Assembly: GCA_018242465.1 (NCBI GenBank)
Contig: JAFEBY010000083.1
Coordinates: forward strand, 1 to 64,000
DNA: 64,000 nt
Direction: 5' to 3'
Origin: Pseudomonadota bacterium
GTDB lineage: Bacteria > Pseudomonadota > Gammaproteobacteria > Xanthomonadales > Xanthomonadaceae
Position numbers and translations under genes: made by a program. Each line of letters opens with the position of its first letter. Positions within the stretch are counted from its first letter, which is position 1. The notes under the pieces were generated by a model. That model did no database searches, was not told the DNA's origin, and saw only the letters and a list, made by a program, of their open reading frames with translations. Shown here in pieces: positions 47,593 through 56,854 of the stretch.

Positions 47593-48347
47593 GTCTTGTC
47601 CCCGCGATGGATCTGGAAGCCGGCGAAGCTCTGGCTCGTCGGCATCACTTCCAGCCGATTGATGTTGAGATGCGGCGGCAGGTTGGCGATCCACCATGTC
47701 GCTTCGGCGATGTCGTCGCCGGTGATCGGATGCGCGCCGCGATAGAGATCCTCCGACGCTTGCCGGTTGCCGCCGGTACGCACCAAAGTGAATTCGGTTT
47801 CGGCCATTCCCGGTTCGATGCTGGTCACGCGCACGCCGCTGCCGTGGAGATCGCTGCGCAGGCCCAGCGAGAACTGGGTGACGAACGCCTTGGTGCCGCC
47901 ATAGACATTGCCGCCGGGATACGGATAGGTCGCGGCGATCGAGCTGATGTTGACGATGGCACCGCGCGCTGCGATCAACCGCGGCAACAGCGCGTGGGTG
48001 AGGTTGACCAGTCCGAGGACGTTGGTTTCGATCATCTGTCGCCACTGCGCGGGATCGGCGTTCTGCGCCGGCGCGGTGCCGAGCGCAAGACCGGCGTTGT
48101 TTACCAGCAGGTCGATGGCGCGCAAGGGTTCCGGCAGCGTGGCGATGGCAGCGTGGATTGCATCGCTGTCGCGGATGTCGAAGCACAGCGGATGGACCGC
48201 ATCACCCAACTCGGCGCGCAGGGCTTCGAGACGATCCATGCGCCGGCCTGTAGCGATAACCTGCCAGCCTTGCCTGGCGAAGCGCGTGGCGATGGCGCGA
48301 CCGAAGCCCGAAGTGGCGCCGGTGACGAAAGCGATCCTGTTCGACAT
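47589..48347 (-). CDS. Short-chain dehydrogenase (YdfG-like)
   Basis: A 252-residue classical SDR. The cofactor motif TGATSGFG, NNAG and the catalytic Ser-Tyr-Lys (NISSIAATYPYPGGNVYGGTK) are present. The PGGNVYGGTKAFV and GMAETEF motifs match YdfG, which oxidises serine and 3-hydroxy acids and reduces malonic semialdehyde with NADP(H). It is upstream of, and coupled with, the DMT transporter gene. Confidence 0.9.
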   Translation of the reverse strand: MSNRIAFVTGATSGFGRAIATRFARQGWQVIATGRRMDRLEALRAELGDAVHPLCFDIRDSDAIHAAIATLPEPLRAIDLLVNNAGLALGTAPAQNADPAQWRQMIETNVLGLVNLTHALLPRLIAARGAIVNISSIAATYPYPGGNVYGGTKAFVTQFSLGLRSDLHGSGVRVTSIEPGMAETEFTLVRTGGNRQASEDLYRGAHPITGDDIAEATWWIANLPPHLNINRLEVMPTSQSFAGFQIHRGDKT

Positions 48348-48398
48348 GACGTGTGATGCAGTTGGGAAACCGCGATTGTGCCGCAGCGTGGCACCGGA

Positions 48399-48977
48399 TC
48401 ACCACACGAAGGGAATCAGCCGTTTGGTGGTGCGGGCGTATTCGGGATAGTCCTTCGGGAATGCCAGCGACAGCACCGCTTCCTCGATGCGGATGCGATG
48501 GAGGAAGGCGAGTGTCGGCGGAATCACCAGCAGGACCAATGAGGCCCAGCTGCCGAGCATCAACCCGACCCCGTAGAAGCACATCAAGGCGCCGGTATAG
48601 GAGGGATGACGCAGCAACGCATAAGGCCCGCTGCGGATCAGCTGGTGATCGTCGCGGATGGCGACATCGACGGTGAACTGGCGCGACAGCACGCGGATCG
48701 ACCATGCGCGCAACACCAGGCCGGCGAGCAGCACGATCAAGCCGAGCCAGGCAAGAGGTGCAACGATCGTCGAGGGAAATGACGCCCAGTGCGTGAATCC
48801 GGCATAGACGGCCATGGCCATCGACGTCCACAGCACGATGCTCAACAACCGCAACGATCCCTGGTCGCGTGACTGGCCGGCGGAAGCGCGGCGCGTCAGC
48901 GCCAGCACCAGTTCGCCGATGCCCCACAGGATCATCGCGTCACGCATCAACCACAGTGGCGGCATCGTCAGGGTCAT
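48399..48977 (-). CDS. Membrane methyltransferase of the ICMT/PEMT family
   Basis: A 192-residue protein with about five membrane segments. The SAM-binding signature SGPYALLRHPSYTGAL near residue 116 and RIRIEEAVLSLAFPKDYPEYARTT are characteristic of isoprenylcysteine carboxyl methyltransferase-like and phospholipid methyltransferase-like proteins. Bacteria lack the prenylated substrate of ICMT, so the acceptor is unknown. The ATG overlaps the preceding small gene's stop (ATGA). Confidence 0.86.
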   Translation of the reverse strand: MTLTMPPLWLMRDAMILWGIGELVLALTRRASAGQSRDQGSLRLLSIVLWTSMAMAVYAGFTHWASFPSTIVAPLAWLGLIVLLAGLVLRAWSIRVLSRQFTVDVAIRDDHQLIRSGPYALLRHPSYTGALMCFYGVGLMLGSWASLVLLVIPPTLAFLHRIRIEEAVLSLAFPKDYPEYARTTKRLIPFVW

Positions 48978-49342
48978 GACGTCTTCTTTTTCGCGCGGGG
49001 TTTGGTCGCAGCCGGTTTCGCTGCCGGTTCGGGGGGCGCTGCGGCCGGTTTGCGCTTGCGATGCGCCGACGCCGATTTGCCGGCGGTCCTCGATTTGGTG
49101 GCGCGATGCTTGCGCAGCATGTCCTCGGCCAGCACCACGTCCTCGCTGAGGATGCCGGCGGCCTTGGCGATGGCAATCCGCGCCGCCGCCTTGTTCTCGT
49201 CGGGGTTGGCCAGCAGCAGCTCGCGGATGGCTTCATGCAGCGCTTTTTCGGCATTGCTCTGCAAGTGCACGTTCTCGCCACGCCGCAGCAACGACATCAG
49301 CGCGTCGACGACGGGTTTGATCAGTGCGGCTTCAATGGGCAT
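48974..49342 (-). CDS. Small protein with Lys/Ala/Pro-rich histone-like tail
   Basis: A 122-residue protein: an N-terminal helical part (about 1-80, with NAEKALHEAIRELLLANPDE) and a basic, repetitive tail from about residue 78 (RKRKPAAAPPEPAAKPAATK, ending AKKKTS), similar in composition to histone H1-like bacterial proteins. It may bind nucleic acid; this is inferred from composition only. No known family is recognised. ATG 49342 is the probable start. It is coupled to the methyltransferase gene downstream. Confidence 0.6.
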   Translation of the reverse strand: MPIEAALIKPVVDALMSLLRRGENVHLQSNAEKALHEAIRELLLANPDENKAAARIAIAKAAGILSEDVVLAEDMLRKHRATKSRTAGKSASAHRKRKPAAAPPEPAAKPAATKPRAKKKTS

Positions 49343-49436
49343 GAATCGATGGTCCTGGCGACGCCCCGAGGAGTCGCCAGTGTGCCGCAGCGGCATCTCA
49401 TGGGTCGAGAACGCCGGGGAGGGGATGCGAGATGGA

Positions 49437-50324
49437 TCAGTGGACCTTGACCGCGACCGCGGCGACGCCGCCGCCGCTCAGCTTCGACTTGGCGCCAGCC
49501 AGCTCACCGGCGCTGGCATACGGTCCCATGCGCACGCGATAGACGGTCTTGCCGTCGACATCGGCCGATTCCACGCGCGCGTTCAGCCCGAGCAGGGCGA
49601 TCTTCGCCTTCACCGCCTCGGCCTGGCCGGCATCGCCAAAGGCACCCGCCTGCAGGAGGTAGGGCGTCGCGGTGGTGGCTTCGACCGATTTGGAGATCGG
49701 CACGCTGGCGCCGTCGGCGGCCTTGGCATGGGCGACGGTCACTGGGGCCGGGACATCGTCGTTGTCATTCTTCGACTTGCTGGCCGGGGGTGTCGCGACC
49801 GGATGTGGCGTCGCCTGCGATTTCGGAGCATCGGCCTTGGCAACCTGTTGCGCGGAATCAATGGGTGACGGCAATCCACTGTTGCTGCCTTGCGCGGCGT
49901 CGGCGTTTGGTTTGGCCTTGGCGACATCGGCCTTGCGCTTGGCTTCGGCCTGCGCCATTGCCGCGAGTTGCGCATCGGACAGGCGCACTTCGTTCTTGGG
50001 CAGGACGTCGTAGAAGGAATAGTCGTCTCCGGCGGCGGGTTTTGCATCGGCCGGCTTGGCCGCGGCATCCGCAGTCGGCTTGGCGTCGATCGGTGCCGGT
50101 GCGACTTCTTCCGTCGCTGCGGCCGTTTCGGCCTTGGCGTCCGGGTTCGGCGTTGGCTTGAAGAAGCCGCCATCGCCCTTGGCCTTCATCAGGCGCGGCG
50201 CGCCGATCACCACCACCAGCGTCAACAGCACGCCCATCACCAGCCAGGCCCAGCCCGGCATGCCCGATCCATTGCCGCCACCACCACTGCGTCGGGCCTG
50301 CGAGCGTCCGCGTTGTTGCGCCAT
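49437..50324 (-). CDS. SPOR domain membrane protein (FtsN-like)
   Basis: A 295-residue bitopic protein. A short basic Gly-rich cytosolic tail leads into one membrane span (about 26-42: AWLVMGVLLTLVVVIGA), a long Ala/Lys/Pro-rich periplasmic linker, and a C-terminal SPOR domain (about 218-295: PYLLQAGAFGDAGQAEAVKAKI, YRVRMGPYASAGE) that binds denuded septal peptidoglycan. The layout is that of FtsN or DedD; the location directly after argS is the usual place of this FtsN-like gene in Xanthomonads and pseudomonads. It starts at the base before the argS stop codon on this strand. Confidence 0.88.
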   Translation of the reverse strand: MAQQRGRSQARRSGGGGNGSGMPGWAWLVMGVLLTLVVVIGAPRLMKAKGDGGFFKPTPNPDAKAETAAATEEVAPAPIDAKPTADAAAKPADAKPAAGDDYSFYDVLPKNEVRLSDAQLAAMAQAEAKRKADVAKAKPNADAAQGSNSGLPSPIDSAQQVAKADAPKSQATPHPVATPPASKSKNDNDDVPAPVTVAHAKAADGASVPISKSVEATTATPYLLQAGAFGDAGQAEAVKAKIALLGLNARVESADVDGKTVYRVRMGPYASAGELAGAKSKLSGGGVAAVAVKVH

Positions 50325-52013
50325 TTACATCGTCTCCGGGGCCGTCATGCCCAACAAATCCAGACCATTCTTCAACACCTGCGCGGTCGCGGTGCACAAC
50401 GCCAGTCGCGCATTGCGTTCGGCTTCAGCTTCCACAAGTACCGGCTGCGCGTGATACGCGGTGTGAAAGGCGGTCGCCAGTTCGCGCAGGTACTGGGCGA
50501 TGGCGTGCGGCTCCAGCTCGTGGCCGGCCTGTTCCACCACTTCGGGGAAACGCGAGAGTTCGCGCATCAGTTCGCGGCTGGCGTCGTCACTGACGGTATC
50601 GAGATGCGACAGTCCCGAAGCTTCATCCACCACGAAGCCTTTTTCTTTTGCCTGGTGCAGCAGGCTGCAGACGCGGGCGTGGGCGTACTGCACGTAGTAG
50701 ACCGGGTTGTCGTTCGATTGTGAACGCGCGAGGTCGATGTCGAAGGTGAGTTGCGAATCGGGCTTGCGCGCGACCAGGAACCAGCGCGTGGCATCGCGAC
50801 CAACTTCCTCGATCAGGTCGCGCAGGGTGAGGTAGCTGCCGGCGCGCTTCGACAGTTTCACTTCCTCGCCGCCACGCATCACCGTCACCATCTGGTGCAG
50901 CACGTAGTCGGGATAGCCCTTGGGAATGCCGAGGTCGAGCGCCTGCAGGCCGGCCTTCACCCGCATCAGCGAGCCGTGATGGTCGGCGCCGAGTTCGGTG
51001 ACCGCGCGCTGCCAGCCGCGCTGCCACTTGCCGAGGTGGTAGGCGACGTCGGGCAGGAAGTAGGTATAGGTGCCGTCGGACTTGCGCATCACGCGGTCCT
51101 TGTCGTCACCGAAATCGGTGGTGCGCAACCACAGCGCGCCGCCTTCCTCATAGGTGTGGCCGGCGGCGGTCAGGCGCTGCACGGTTTCCTCCACCTTGCC
51201 ATCGGCGTAGAGCGAGGATTCGAGGAAATAGTTGTCGAAGCCGACGCCATAGGCGGCGAGATCGGCATTCTGTTCGCGACGCAGTGCGGCGACGGCGAAC
51301 TTGCGGATGGCATCGAGGTCGCCGGCATCATTCTTGCCGGTGACGATCTGCCCTTCGATTTCGACGGAATCGCCACGCAGGTAGCTTTGCGCGACGTCGG
51401 CGATGTAGTCGCCGTTGTAGGCATCGGCCGGCCAGTCGGCATCGCCGGGCTTGTGGCCCTGCGCGCGCGCCTGCACCGAACGCGCGAGATTCTCGATCTG
51501 CACGCCGGCATCGTTGTAGTAGAACTCGCGGATCACCTTCCAGCCGTTGGCGGCGAGCACGCGGGCGATGGAATCGCCGATGGCGGCGGCGCGGCCGTGG
51601 CCGACATGGAGCGGGCCGGTCGGATTGGCGGAGACGTATTCCACGCCCACGACGTGCCCGGCATGACCGGTGTTGTGGCCGTAGCGGGTGCCGTGGGCGT
51701 GGACATCGCGCACGACCTGCTGCCAGGCCTGAGGCGCGAGATGGAAATTGATGAACCCGGGCCCGGCGATCTCGACCCTGGCGACGGTGTCGTTCTTCGG
51801 CAGTGCATCGACCAGTTGCTGCGCCAGCGCGCGCGGATTGCTGCGTGCGGCCTTGGCCAGCAGCATCGCGGCATTGCTGGAGAAATCGCCGTGGGCGCGC
51901 TCCTTGGGACGTTCGATTACGAAGTCGGGGGCTGTGGTGTCGGCAGGCAGGGTGCCGGCGGCGACCAGGGCGTCGATACCCTGCGAGACGAGGGCGCGGA
52001 GCTGGGATTTCAC
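50325..52013 (-). CDS. argS: Arginine--tRNA ligase
   Basis: A 562-residue class I synthetase with the HIGH-type signature [10 protein letters not shown], the KMSKS-like VKLSKRAG and a DALR anticodon-binding C-terminus. GTG 52013 gives [16 protein letters not shown], matching the family N-terminus and length; an in-frame ATG at 52046 would add 11 residues. Neither start has a strong ribosome site. It precedes the SPOR protein gene without a gap. Confidence 0.95.
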   Translation of the reverse strand: MKSQLRALVSQGIDALVAAGTLPADTTAPDFVIERPKERAHGDFSSNAAMLLAKAARSNPRALAQQLVDALPKNDTVARVEIAGPGFINFHLAPQAWQQVVRDVHAHGTRYGHNTGHAGHVVGVEYVSANPTGPLHVGHGRAAAIGDSIARVLAANGWKVIREFYYNDAGVQIENLARSVQARAQGHKPGDADWPADAYNGDYIADVAQSYLRGDSVEIEGQIVTGKNDAGDLDAIRKFAVAALRREQNADLAAYGVGFDNYFLESSLYADGKVEETVQRLTAAGHTYEEGGALWLRTTDFGDDKDRVMRKSDGTYTYFLPDVAYHLGKWQRGWQRAVTELGADHHGSLMRVKAGLQALDLGIPKGYPDYVLHQMVTVMRGGEEVKLSKRAGSYLTLRDLIEEVGRDATRWFLVARKPDSQLTFDIDLARSQSNDNPVYYVQYAHARVCSLLHQAKEKGFVVDEASGLSHLDTVSDDASRELMRELSRFPEVVEQAGHELEPHAIAQYLRELATAFHTAYHAQPVLVEAEAERNARLALCTATAQVLKNGLDLLGMTAPETM

Positions 52014-52076
52014 GGGATTTCGGGGAACGGCTTGATAGCCGTGCATTGTACGGCTTCGGGGCCGCGACCCCGGCAT

Positions 52077-52751
52077 TCACATCATTCCGCGCGCCGCCAT
52101 CGACACCGCCGGGCCATCGCCAACGACGAAATGGTCAAGCAAGCGGATGTCCATCAGCGCCAGCGACTGCTTGAGACGCTGGGTGACCGCGCGATCGGCG
52201 GCGCTGGGCTCGGGATTGCCGCTGGGATGGTTGTGGCCGACGATCACCGCCGCCGCGTTGTGGGCCAGTGCGCGCTGGACGACTTCGCGCGGATGCACTT
52301 CCGAGCCGTCGATGCTGCCCTGGAACAGTTCCTCGAAGGCGAGGCTGCGATGGCGGGTGTCGAGGAAGAGGACGGCGAACACCTCGCGATGGCGGCCACG
52401 CAGGCGCTTGCTGAAATACCGGGCAGCGACATCGGGATTGGCCATGGCCTCCCCGCGCGCCAGCTGCCCGGCCAGGTGGCGGCTGCCGAGTTCGAGGGCG
52501 GCGGCCAACCGGCAGGCGCGGGCCGGACCGAGGCCGCGAAGCCCGGTCAGTCCCGCGGCATCGCGATCGAGCAACCCGCGCAGGCCGCCGCCATCGGCGA
52601 GCAGGCTGCGGGCGGTCGCCACCGCGTCCTGTCCGCGCACCCCGGATCCGAGGAACAAGGCCAGCAATTCGGCATCGGAAAGCGTGGCGGCGCCGAGGCG
52701 CAGCAGCTTTTCACGGGGACGTTCGTGTTCGGGCCAGTCGCGAATGTGCAT
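52077..52751 (-). CDS. radC: RadC-family JAB domain protein
   Basis: A 224-residue RadC protein with an N-terminal UPF0758 helix-hairpin-helix part ([22 protein letters not shown]) and a JAB/JAMM domain ([14 protein letters not shown] with the metal His-His-Asp). Once thought to act in DNA repair, its role is unsettled. ATG 52751 is the family start. It is divergent from coaC, the same arrangement as radC-dfp in Pseudomonas. Confidence 0.93.
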   Translation of the reverse strand: MHIRDWPEHERPREKLLRLGAATLSDAELLALFLGSGVRGQDAVATARSLLADGGGLRGLLDRDAAGLTGLRGLGPARACRLAAALELGSRHLAGQLARGEAMANPDVAARYFSKRLRGRHREVFAVLFLDTRHRSLAFEELFQGSIDGSEVHPREVVQRALAHNAAAVIVGHNHPSGNPEPSAADRAVTQRLKQSLALMDIRLLDHFVVGDGPAVSMAARGMM

Positions 52752-52867
52752 GGGCGTTCGAAGCTTGATCTGCCGCCCACTCTGATGTGTACGAGCGCGG
52801 CGCGGCATCGGAATTCCGGGGGCATCGGGTAAGCTGGCGGCCTGTGAGCGCGTCGGAAAATGCCGTC

Positions 52868-53413
52868 ATGGCTGCCCCTGCCAACATCCTGCTGTGCGTG
52901 TGCGGAGGGATCGCCGCCTACAAGTCCGCCGAACTGGTGCGCCGCCTGCGCGACACCGGCGCCGAGGTGCAGGTGGCGATGACCGAAAACGCGCAGCGCT
53001 TCGTGACCGCGCAAACCTTCCAGGCGCTCAGCCACCGCCCGGTGCGCACATCGTTGTGGGATGAACACGCCGAAGCCGCGATGGGCCATCTTGAACTGGC
53101 ACGCTGGGCTGACCACATCATCGTTGCGCCGGCGACCGCCAATACGCTGGCCAAACTGGCGCATGGCTTCGCCGACGATCTGGTGAGCACGCTCTGCCTC
53201 GCCTCGACTGCGGCGCTGACGGTGTGTCCGGCGATGAACCATGTGATGTGGAAGCACCCGGCGACGCAGGCCAACATCGCGATGTTGCGCACCCGAGGCG
53301 TGCGGGTCGTCGGGCCGAACGACGGACCGCTGGCCGAAGGTGAAAGCGGACCGGGGCGGATGAGCGAGCCGGCGGAAATCGTCGCGGCCGTGGTCGGGAT
53401 TGCGTCGCCATGA
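52868..53413 (+). CDS. coaC: Phosphopantothenoylcysteine decarboxylase (CoaC half of coaBC)
   Basis: A 181-residue flavoprotein that decarboxylates 4'-phosphopantothenoylcysteine in CoA synthesis. It covers only the N-terminal half of the usual bifunctional Coa[23 protein letters not shown], the FMN-binding [18 protein letters not shown] and [11 protein letters not shown] are present. In the substrate flap, where E. coli has ACG with active-site Cys158, this protein reads [11 protein letters not shown] with Glu. The stop overlaps the CoaB start (ATGA). ATG 52868 is used; GTG 52844 is possible. Together with CoaB it should make the full activity. Confidence 0.9.
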   Translation: MAAPANILLCVCGGIAAYKSAELVRRLRDTGAEVQVAMTENAQRFVTAQTFQALSHRPVRTSLWDEHAEAAMGHLELARWADHIIVAPATANTLAKLAHGFADDLVSTLCLASTAALTVCPAMNHVMWKHPATQANIAMLRTRGVRVVGPNDGPLAEGESGPGRMSEPAEIVAAVVGIASP

Positions 53414-54069
53414 GCACGTTGAACGGCAAGCGCGTGCTGGTGAGCGCGGGCCCGACCTTCGAGGACATCGATCCGGTGCGCTTCATCGGCAATCGCAGTA
53501 GTGGCCGCATGGGCTTTGCGATCGCCGAGGCGGCGATCGCGCGCGGTGCACGGGTGGCGCTGGTCGCCGGTCCGGTGCATCTGCAGACCCCGGCTGGTGC
53601 GCAACGCATCGACGTGCGTTCGGCGGCGCAGATGCACGATGCCGTGCTTGCGGCATTGCCGGCGGACGTTTATATCGGCACGGCCGCAGTCGCAGACTTC
53701 ACTCCGCGTGTCGTCGCCGGCCACAAGTTGAAGAAAGTGCCGGGGCAGGACACCCTGGTGCTGGAACTGGTGAAGACCGCCGACATCCTCGCCGATGTCG
53801 CTGGCGCCGCGAATCGTCCGCAGTTAGTGGTGGGGTTCGCCGCCGAAACCAACGACGTCGAAACCTATGCGCGCGGGAAGCTCGCGGCCAAGCGCATCGA
53901 CATGATCGCCGCCAATCGCGTCGGCATCGCTGGCTGCGGTTTCGAATCCGACGACAACACGCTCGACGTGATCTGGGCTGATGGCCAACGTCGCCTCGGG
54001 CCTGAGAGCAAGCGCGTGGTTGCCGAAGGGTTGCTCGACCTCATCGAAGAGAGAATTTCGAACGCATGA
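53410..54069 (+). CDS. coaB: Phosphopantothenate--cysteine ligase (CoaB half of coaBC)
   Basis: A 219-residue protein equal to the C-terminal half of CoaBC. It couples cysteine to 4'-phosphopantothenate using [24 protein letters not shown] and [12 protein letters not shown] are the nucleotide-binding signature, with AAVADF and KLKKVPG motifs further on. It begins with its own ATG in a 4-nt overlap with coaC, so it is a separate polypeptide here. The stop overlaps the dut ATG. Confidence 0.9.
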   Translation: MSTLNGKRVLVSAGPTFEDIDPVRFIGNRSSGRMGFAIAEAAIARGARVALVAGPVHLQTPAGAQRIDVRSAAQMHDAVLAALPADVYIGTAAVADFTPRVVAGHKLKKVPGQDTLVLELVKTADILADVAGAANRPQLVVGFAAETNDVETYARGKLAAKRIDMIAANRVGIAGCGFESDDNTLDVIWADGQRRLGPESKRVVAEGLLDLIEERISNA

Positions 54070-54524
54070 ACCATGTGTTGAAGATCAAGCTGCTTGACCC
54101 GCGTTTCGGCGGCGAGTGGCCATTGCCGGACTACGCGACCGCGTCCAGCGCCGCGCTCGACCTGCGCGCCGCCATCGATGCGCCGCTGACGATTGAACCG
54201 GGGCAGGCGGAACTGGTGCCCTCGGGCATCGCCATCCATCTTGCCGACCCGAAACTGTGCGCGCTGGTACTGCCGCGATCGGGACTCGGTCACAAGCACG
54301 GGCTGGTGCTGGGAAACGGCACCGGCCTGATCGACGCCGATTACCAGGGCCCGCTGATGATCAGCGTGTGGAATCGTGGACGCGAGGCTTTTACGATGGC
54401 ACCGGGGGATCGCATCGCGCAGCTGGTGGTCATGCCGATCGTGCGGGTGGCACTGGATGTGGTCGACGCTTTCGAAGACAGCGCCCGCGGTGCGGGCGGA
54501 TTTGGCCATACGGGCCTGCGATAA
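54066..54524 (+). CDS. dut: dUTP diphosphatase
   Basis: A 152-residue trimeric dUTPase (dUTP to dUMP and PPi). Motifs I-V are recognisable: [32 protein letters not shown] (with the catalytic Asp and uracil-stacking Tyr), [11 protein letters not shown] and GAGGFGHTG. Coupled to coaB by ATGA; xanA follows 7 nt downstream. The coaBC-dut-algC order is the same as in Pseudomonas. Confidence 0.96.
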   Translation: MNHVLKIKLLDPRFGGEWPLPDYATASSAALDLRAAIDAPLTIEPGQAELVPSGIAIHLADPKLCALVLPRSGLGHKHGLVLGNGTGLIDADYQGPLMISVWNRGREAFTMAPGDRIAQLVVMPIVRVALDVVDAFEDSARGAGGFGHTGLR

Positions 54525-54531
54525 GGAACGA

Positions 54532-56847
54532 ATGACGATGAAAACGCTGAGCCTGGGCGATGCCGGATCGATGAAGCGCATGTTGCCGTTGCTGGCCGTG
54601 CTGTTGCTGCTGCTGGGGGCATGGGCCGCGTGGTCGGCAGTGCGCCAATGGCGCGTATCTGGGGAAACGGCGCAACTCGCCGCGGCGCGCGATGGCGTCG
54701 CCAACAGCGTGTCGTCCGCACTGGCGAAGCAACTGGCGATCGCACAGAAGGCGACGCAGACGCCAGCGGTGGTCGGTGGGCTGCAAGCCAACAATTTCGT
54801 CAATGCCTCGGAAGGGTTGGCGGCGGCGTGGCCGGGCAGCGAGCACGCCGAAGTCGTGGCAGCCGATCTGCAGAACATGATGTCCACATTGCCCGCCAGC
54901 GGTTACGGCCGTGCCGGGGTGGCGCAGGCAGCGCTCGCCAGCGGCAAGCCGGCGGTGGTGATTGCACGCGATGGCGGCCAGCCGAAGCTGCTGATCGCGC
55001 TTCCTGTTGCGGATGGCGCTGCGGTTGCTGTTGGGGCGCAACCGGCGAAGGCGCTGATCGATGCCGTGGCAAAGGCGAATGCCGGCGGCGGCTATCTCGC
55101 GCTCAAGCAGGCCGAGGCGACGCTGGCGCAAACCGGCGACAAGGAACTTGAAATCCTGGGCGACAAATCCACGACGCCGATCAAGGGCAGCGACTGGACA
55201 CTCAACGCGTTTGTTGCGCCAGTCGAACCCGGCCCGCTCGGTTTCGGCCGGGTGATGACGGCACTACTTGCAGTGCTGCTGGTCGGCGCCGGCATCGCCT
55301 TGCTGTGGTTGCGCCAGCGTTTCGCCAACCCGGAAACGGTGGTGGAAGACGAAGTTGTCGCCACGGCGACGGACAGCGACGAACCGACCGTTGGTGATCT
55401 CACCGCCCAGAACCAGGCGGCGGCTGCCGAAGCTGCGGCAACCCGAGCGGAGGCGGCGAAGGTCGATGGTCCCGCATTGCCCGATCCCGGCATCTTCCGC
55501 GCGTACGACATCCGCGGCATCGTTGGCCAGACCTTGAGCGTCGATGTCGCCCGCCAGATCGGCCAGTCGATCGGCACGCTGATGCACGAGAACGGCCTCT
55601 ACGACATCGTGATCGGTCGCGATGGGCGCCTCTCCGGCCCCGATCTTGTCGGCGGGTTGACCGAGGGCTTGCGTCGCGCCGGCCGCAACGTGATTTCGAT
55701 CGGCCTGGCGCCGACACCGCTGGTGTATTTCGGTGCGTACCACTTGCGCACCGGTTGCTGCGTGGCGGTCACCGGCAGCCACAATCCGCCCGACTACAAC
55801 GGCTTCAAGATCGTGGTCGGCGGCGAGACGCTGTCGGGCGACACCATCACCGCGCTCTATACGCGGATCGCCAACGGCACGCTGCATGAGGCCGAACAAC
55901 TCGGGCGCATCGAGGAGCGCGACATCTCGGACGACTACGTCAACCGCATCGCGTCCGACATCCGCCTCGAGCGCCCGCTTGATGTGGTGGTCGATGCCGG
56001 CAACGGCGTTGCGGGTGATCTCGGTCCGCGCGTGCTGGAGGCGATCGGCGCCAACGTGTTCCCGCTGTTCTGCGAGATCGACGGCAACTTCCCCAACCAC
56101 CATCCCGATCCCAGCGAGCCACACAACCTCGAGGATCTGCGCCACATCGTGCAGACCCGCAAGGCCGATCTTGGCGTCGCCTTCGACGGCGATGGCGACC
56201 GGCTTGGCGTGATCACGCCCGGAGGCCACAACATTTTCCCCGATCGCATGCTGATGCTGTTCGCGGCCGACGTGCTGGAGCGCAATCCCGGCGCGATCAT
56301 CGTCTACGACGTGAAGTGCACCGGCGCGCTGGCGCCCTACATCATGGGGCGCGGTGGCAGTCCGTTGATGTGGAAGACCGGCCATTCGCTGATCAAGTCG
56401 AAGATGCGCGAGGAAGAAGCCGAACTTGCCGGCGAGATGAGCGGCCATTTCTTCTTCATGGAGCGCTGGTACGGCTTCGATGACGGCATCTATTCGGCAG
56501 CGCGCCTGCTGGAAATCCTCGCGCGTCGCAGCGAGGATGCCGATGCGGTGTTTGCCGAGATTCCGGAGTCGATCTCCACCCCCGAGATCAAGGTGCCGGT
56601 CGCCGACCCGCATGCCTTCGTCGAGAAACTGGTGGCGAACGGCGGCTTCGATGGCGCACGCGTGACTACGCTCGATGGCGTGCGTGCGGACTGGAACGAC
56701 GGCTGGGGGCTGGTGCGTGCATCCAACACCACGCCAGTGCTGGTGCTGCGCTTCGAGGCGAATACCCAGGAACGCCTGGAGGAAGTGCAGGCGCTGTTCC
56801 GCAGTCGCCTGCGCGCGGTCGACCCGGCGCTGGAGCTGACGTTCTAG
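54532..56847 (+). CDS. xanA: Phosphomannomutase/phosphoglucomutase with N-terminal membrane domain
   Basis: A 771-residue protein, much longer than the catalytic family (about 450). Residues about 18-37 and 241-260 are membrane spans enclosing a roughly 200-residue region expected to face the periplasm. A charged Ala-rich linker leads to the mutase (about 317-771) with phosphoserine Ser416 in TGSHNPPDYNG, metal loop DGDGDR (552-557) and sugar loop GEMSGHF. AlgC/XanA interconverts mannose-1-P/mannose-6-P and glucose-1-P/glucose-6-P for exopolysaccharide and LPS. The AAGGA site 5 nt before ATG 54532 supports this long start, so the membrane part is not a mis-start. Confidence 0.92.
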   Translation: MTMKTLSLGDAGSMKRMLPLLAVLLLLLGAWAAWSAVRQWRVSGETAQLAAARDGVANSVSSALAKQLAIAQKATQTPAVVGGLQANNFVNASEGLAAAWPGSEHAEVVAADLQNMMSTLPASGYGRAGVAQAALASGKPAVVIARDGGQPKLLIALPVADGAAVAVGAQPAKALIDAVAKANAGGGYLALKQAEATLAQTGDKELEILGDKSTTPIKGSDWTLNAFVAPVEPGPLGFGRVMTALLAVLLVGAGIALLWLRQRFANPETVVEDEVVATATDSDEPTVGDLTAQNQAAAAEAAATRAEAAKVDGPALPDPGIFRAYDIRGIVGQTLSVDVARQIGQSIGTLMHENGLYDIVIGRDGRLSGPDLVGGLTEGLRRAGRNVISIGLAPTPLVYFGAYHLRTGCCVAVTGSHNPPDYNGFKIVVGGETLSGDTITALYTRIANGTLHEAEQLGRIEERDISDDYVNRIASDIRLERPLDVVVDAGNGVAGDLGPRVLEAIGANVFPLFCEIDGNFPNHHPDPSEPHNLEDLRHIVQTRKADLGVAFDGDGDRLGVITPGGHNIFPDRMLMLFAADVLERNPGAIIVYDVKCTGALAPYIMGRGGSPLMWKTGHSLIKSKMREEEAELAGEMSGHFFFMERWYGFDDGIYSAARLLEILARRSEDADAVFAEIPESISTPEIKVPVADPHAFVEKLVANGGFDGARVTTLDGVRADWNDGWGLVRASNTTPVLVLRFEANTQERLEEVQALFRSRLRAVDPALELTF

Positions 56848-56854
56848 CCGTCGA

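Noticed and set aside
50751..52832. A 693-codon plus-strand open frame across argS and radC
   Set aside because: Antisense shadow of two well-supported genes; no recognisable protein motif and no ribosome site.
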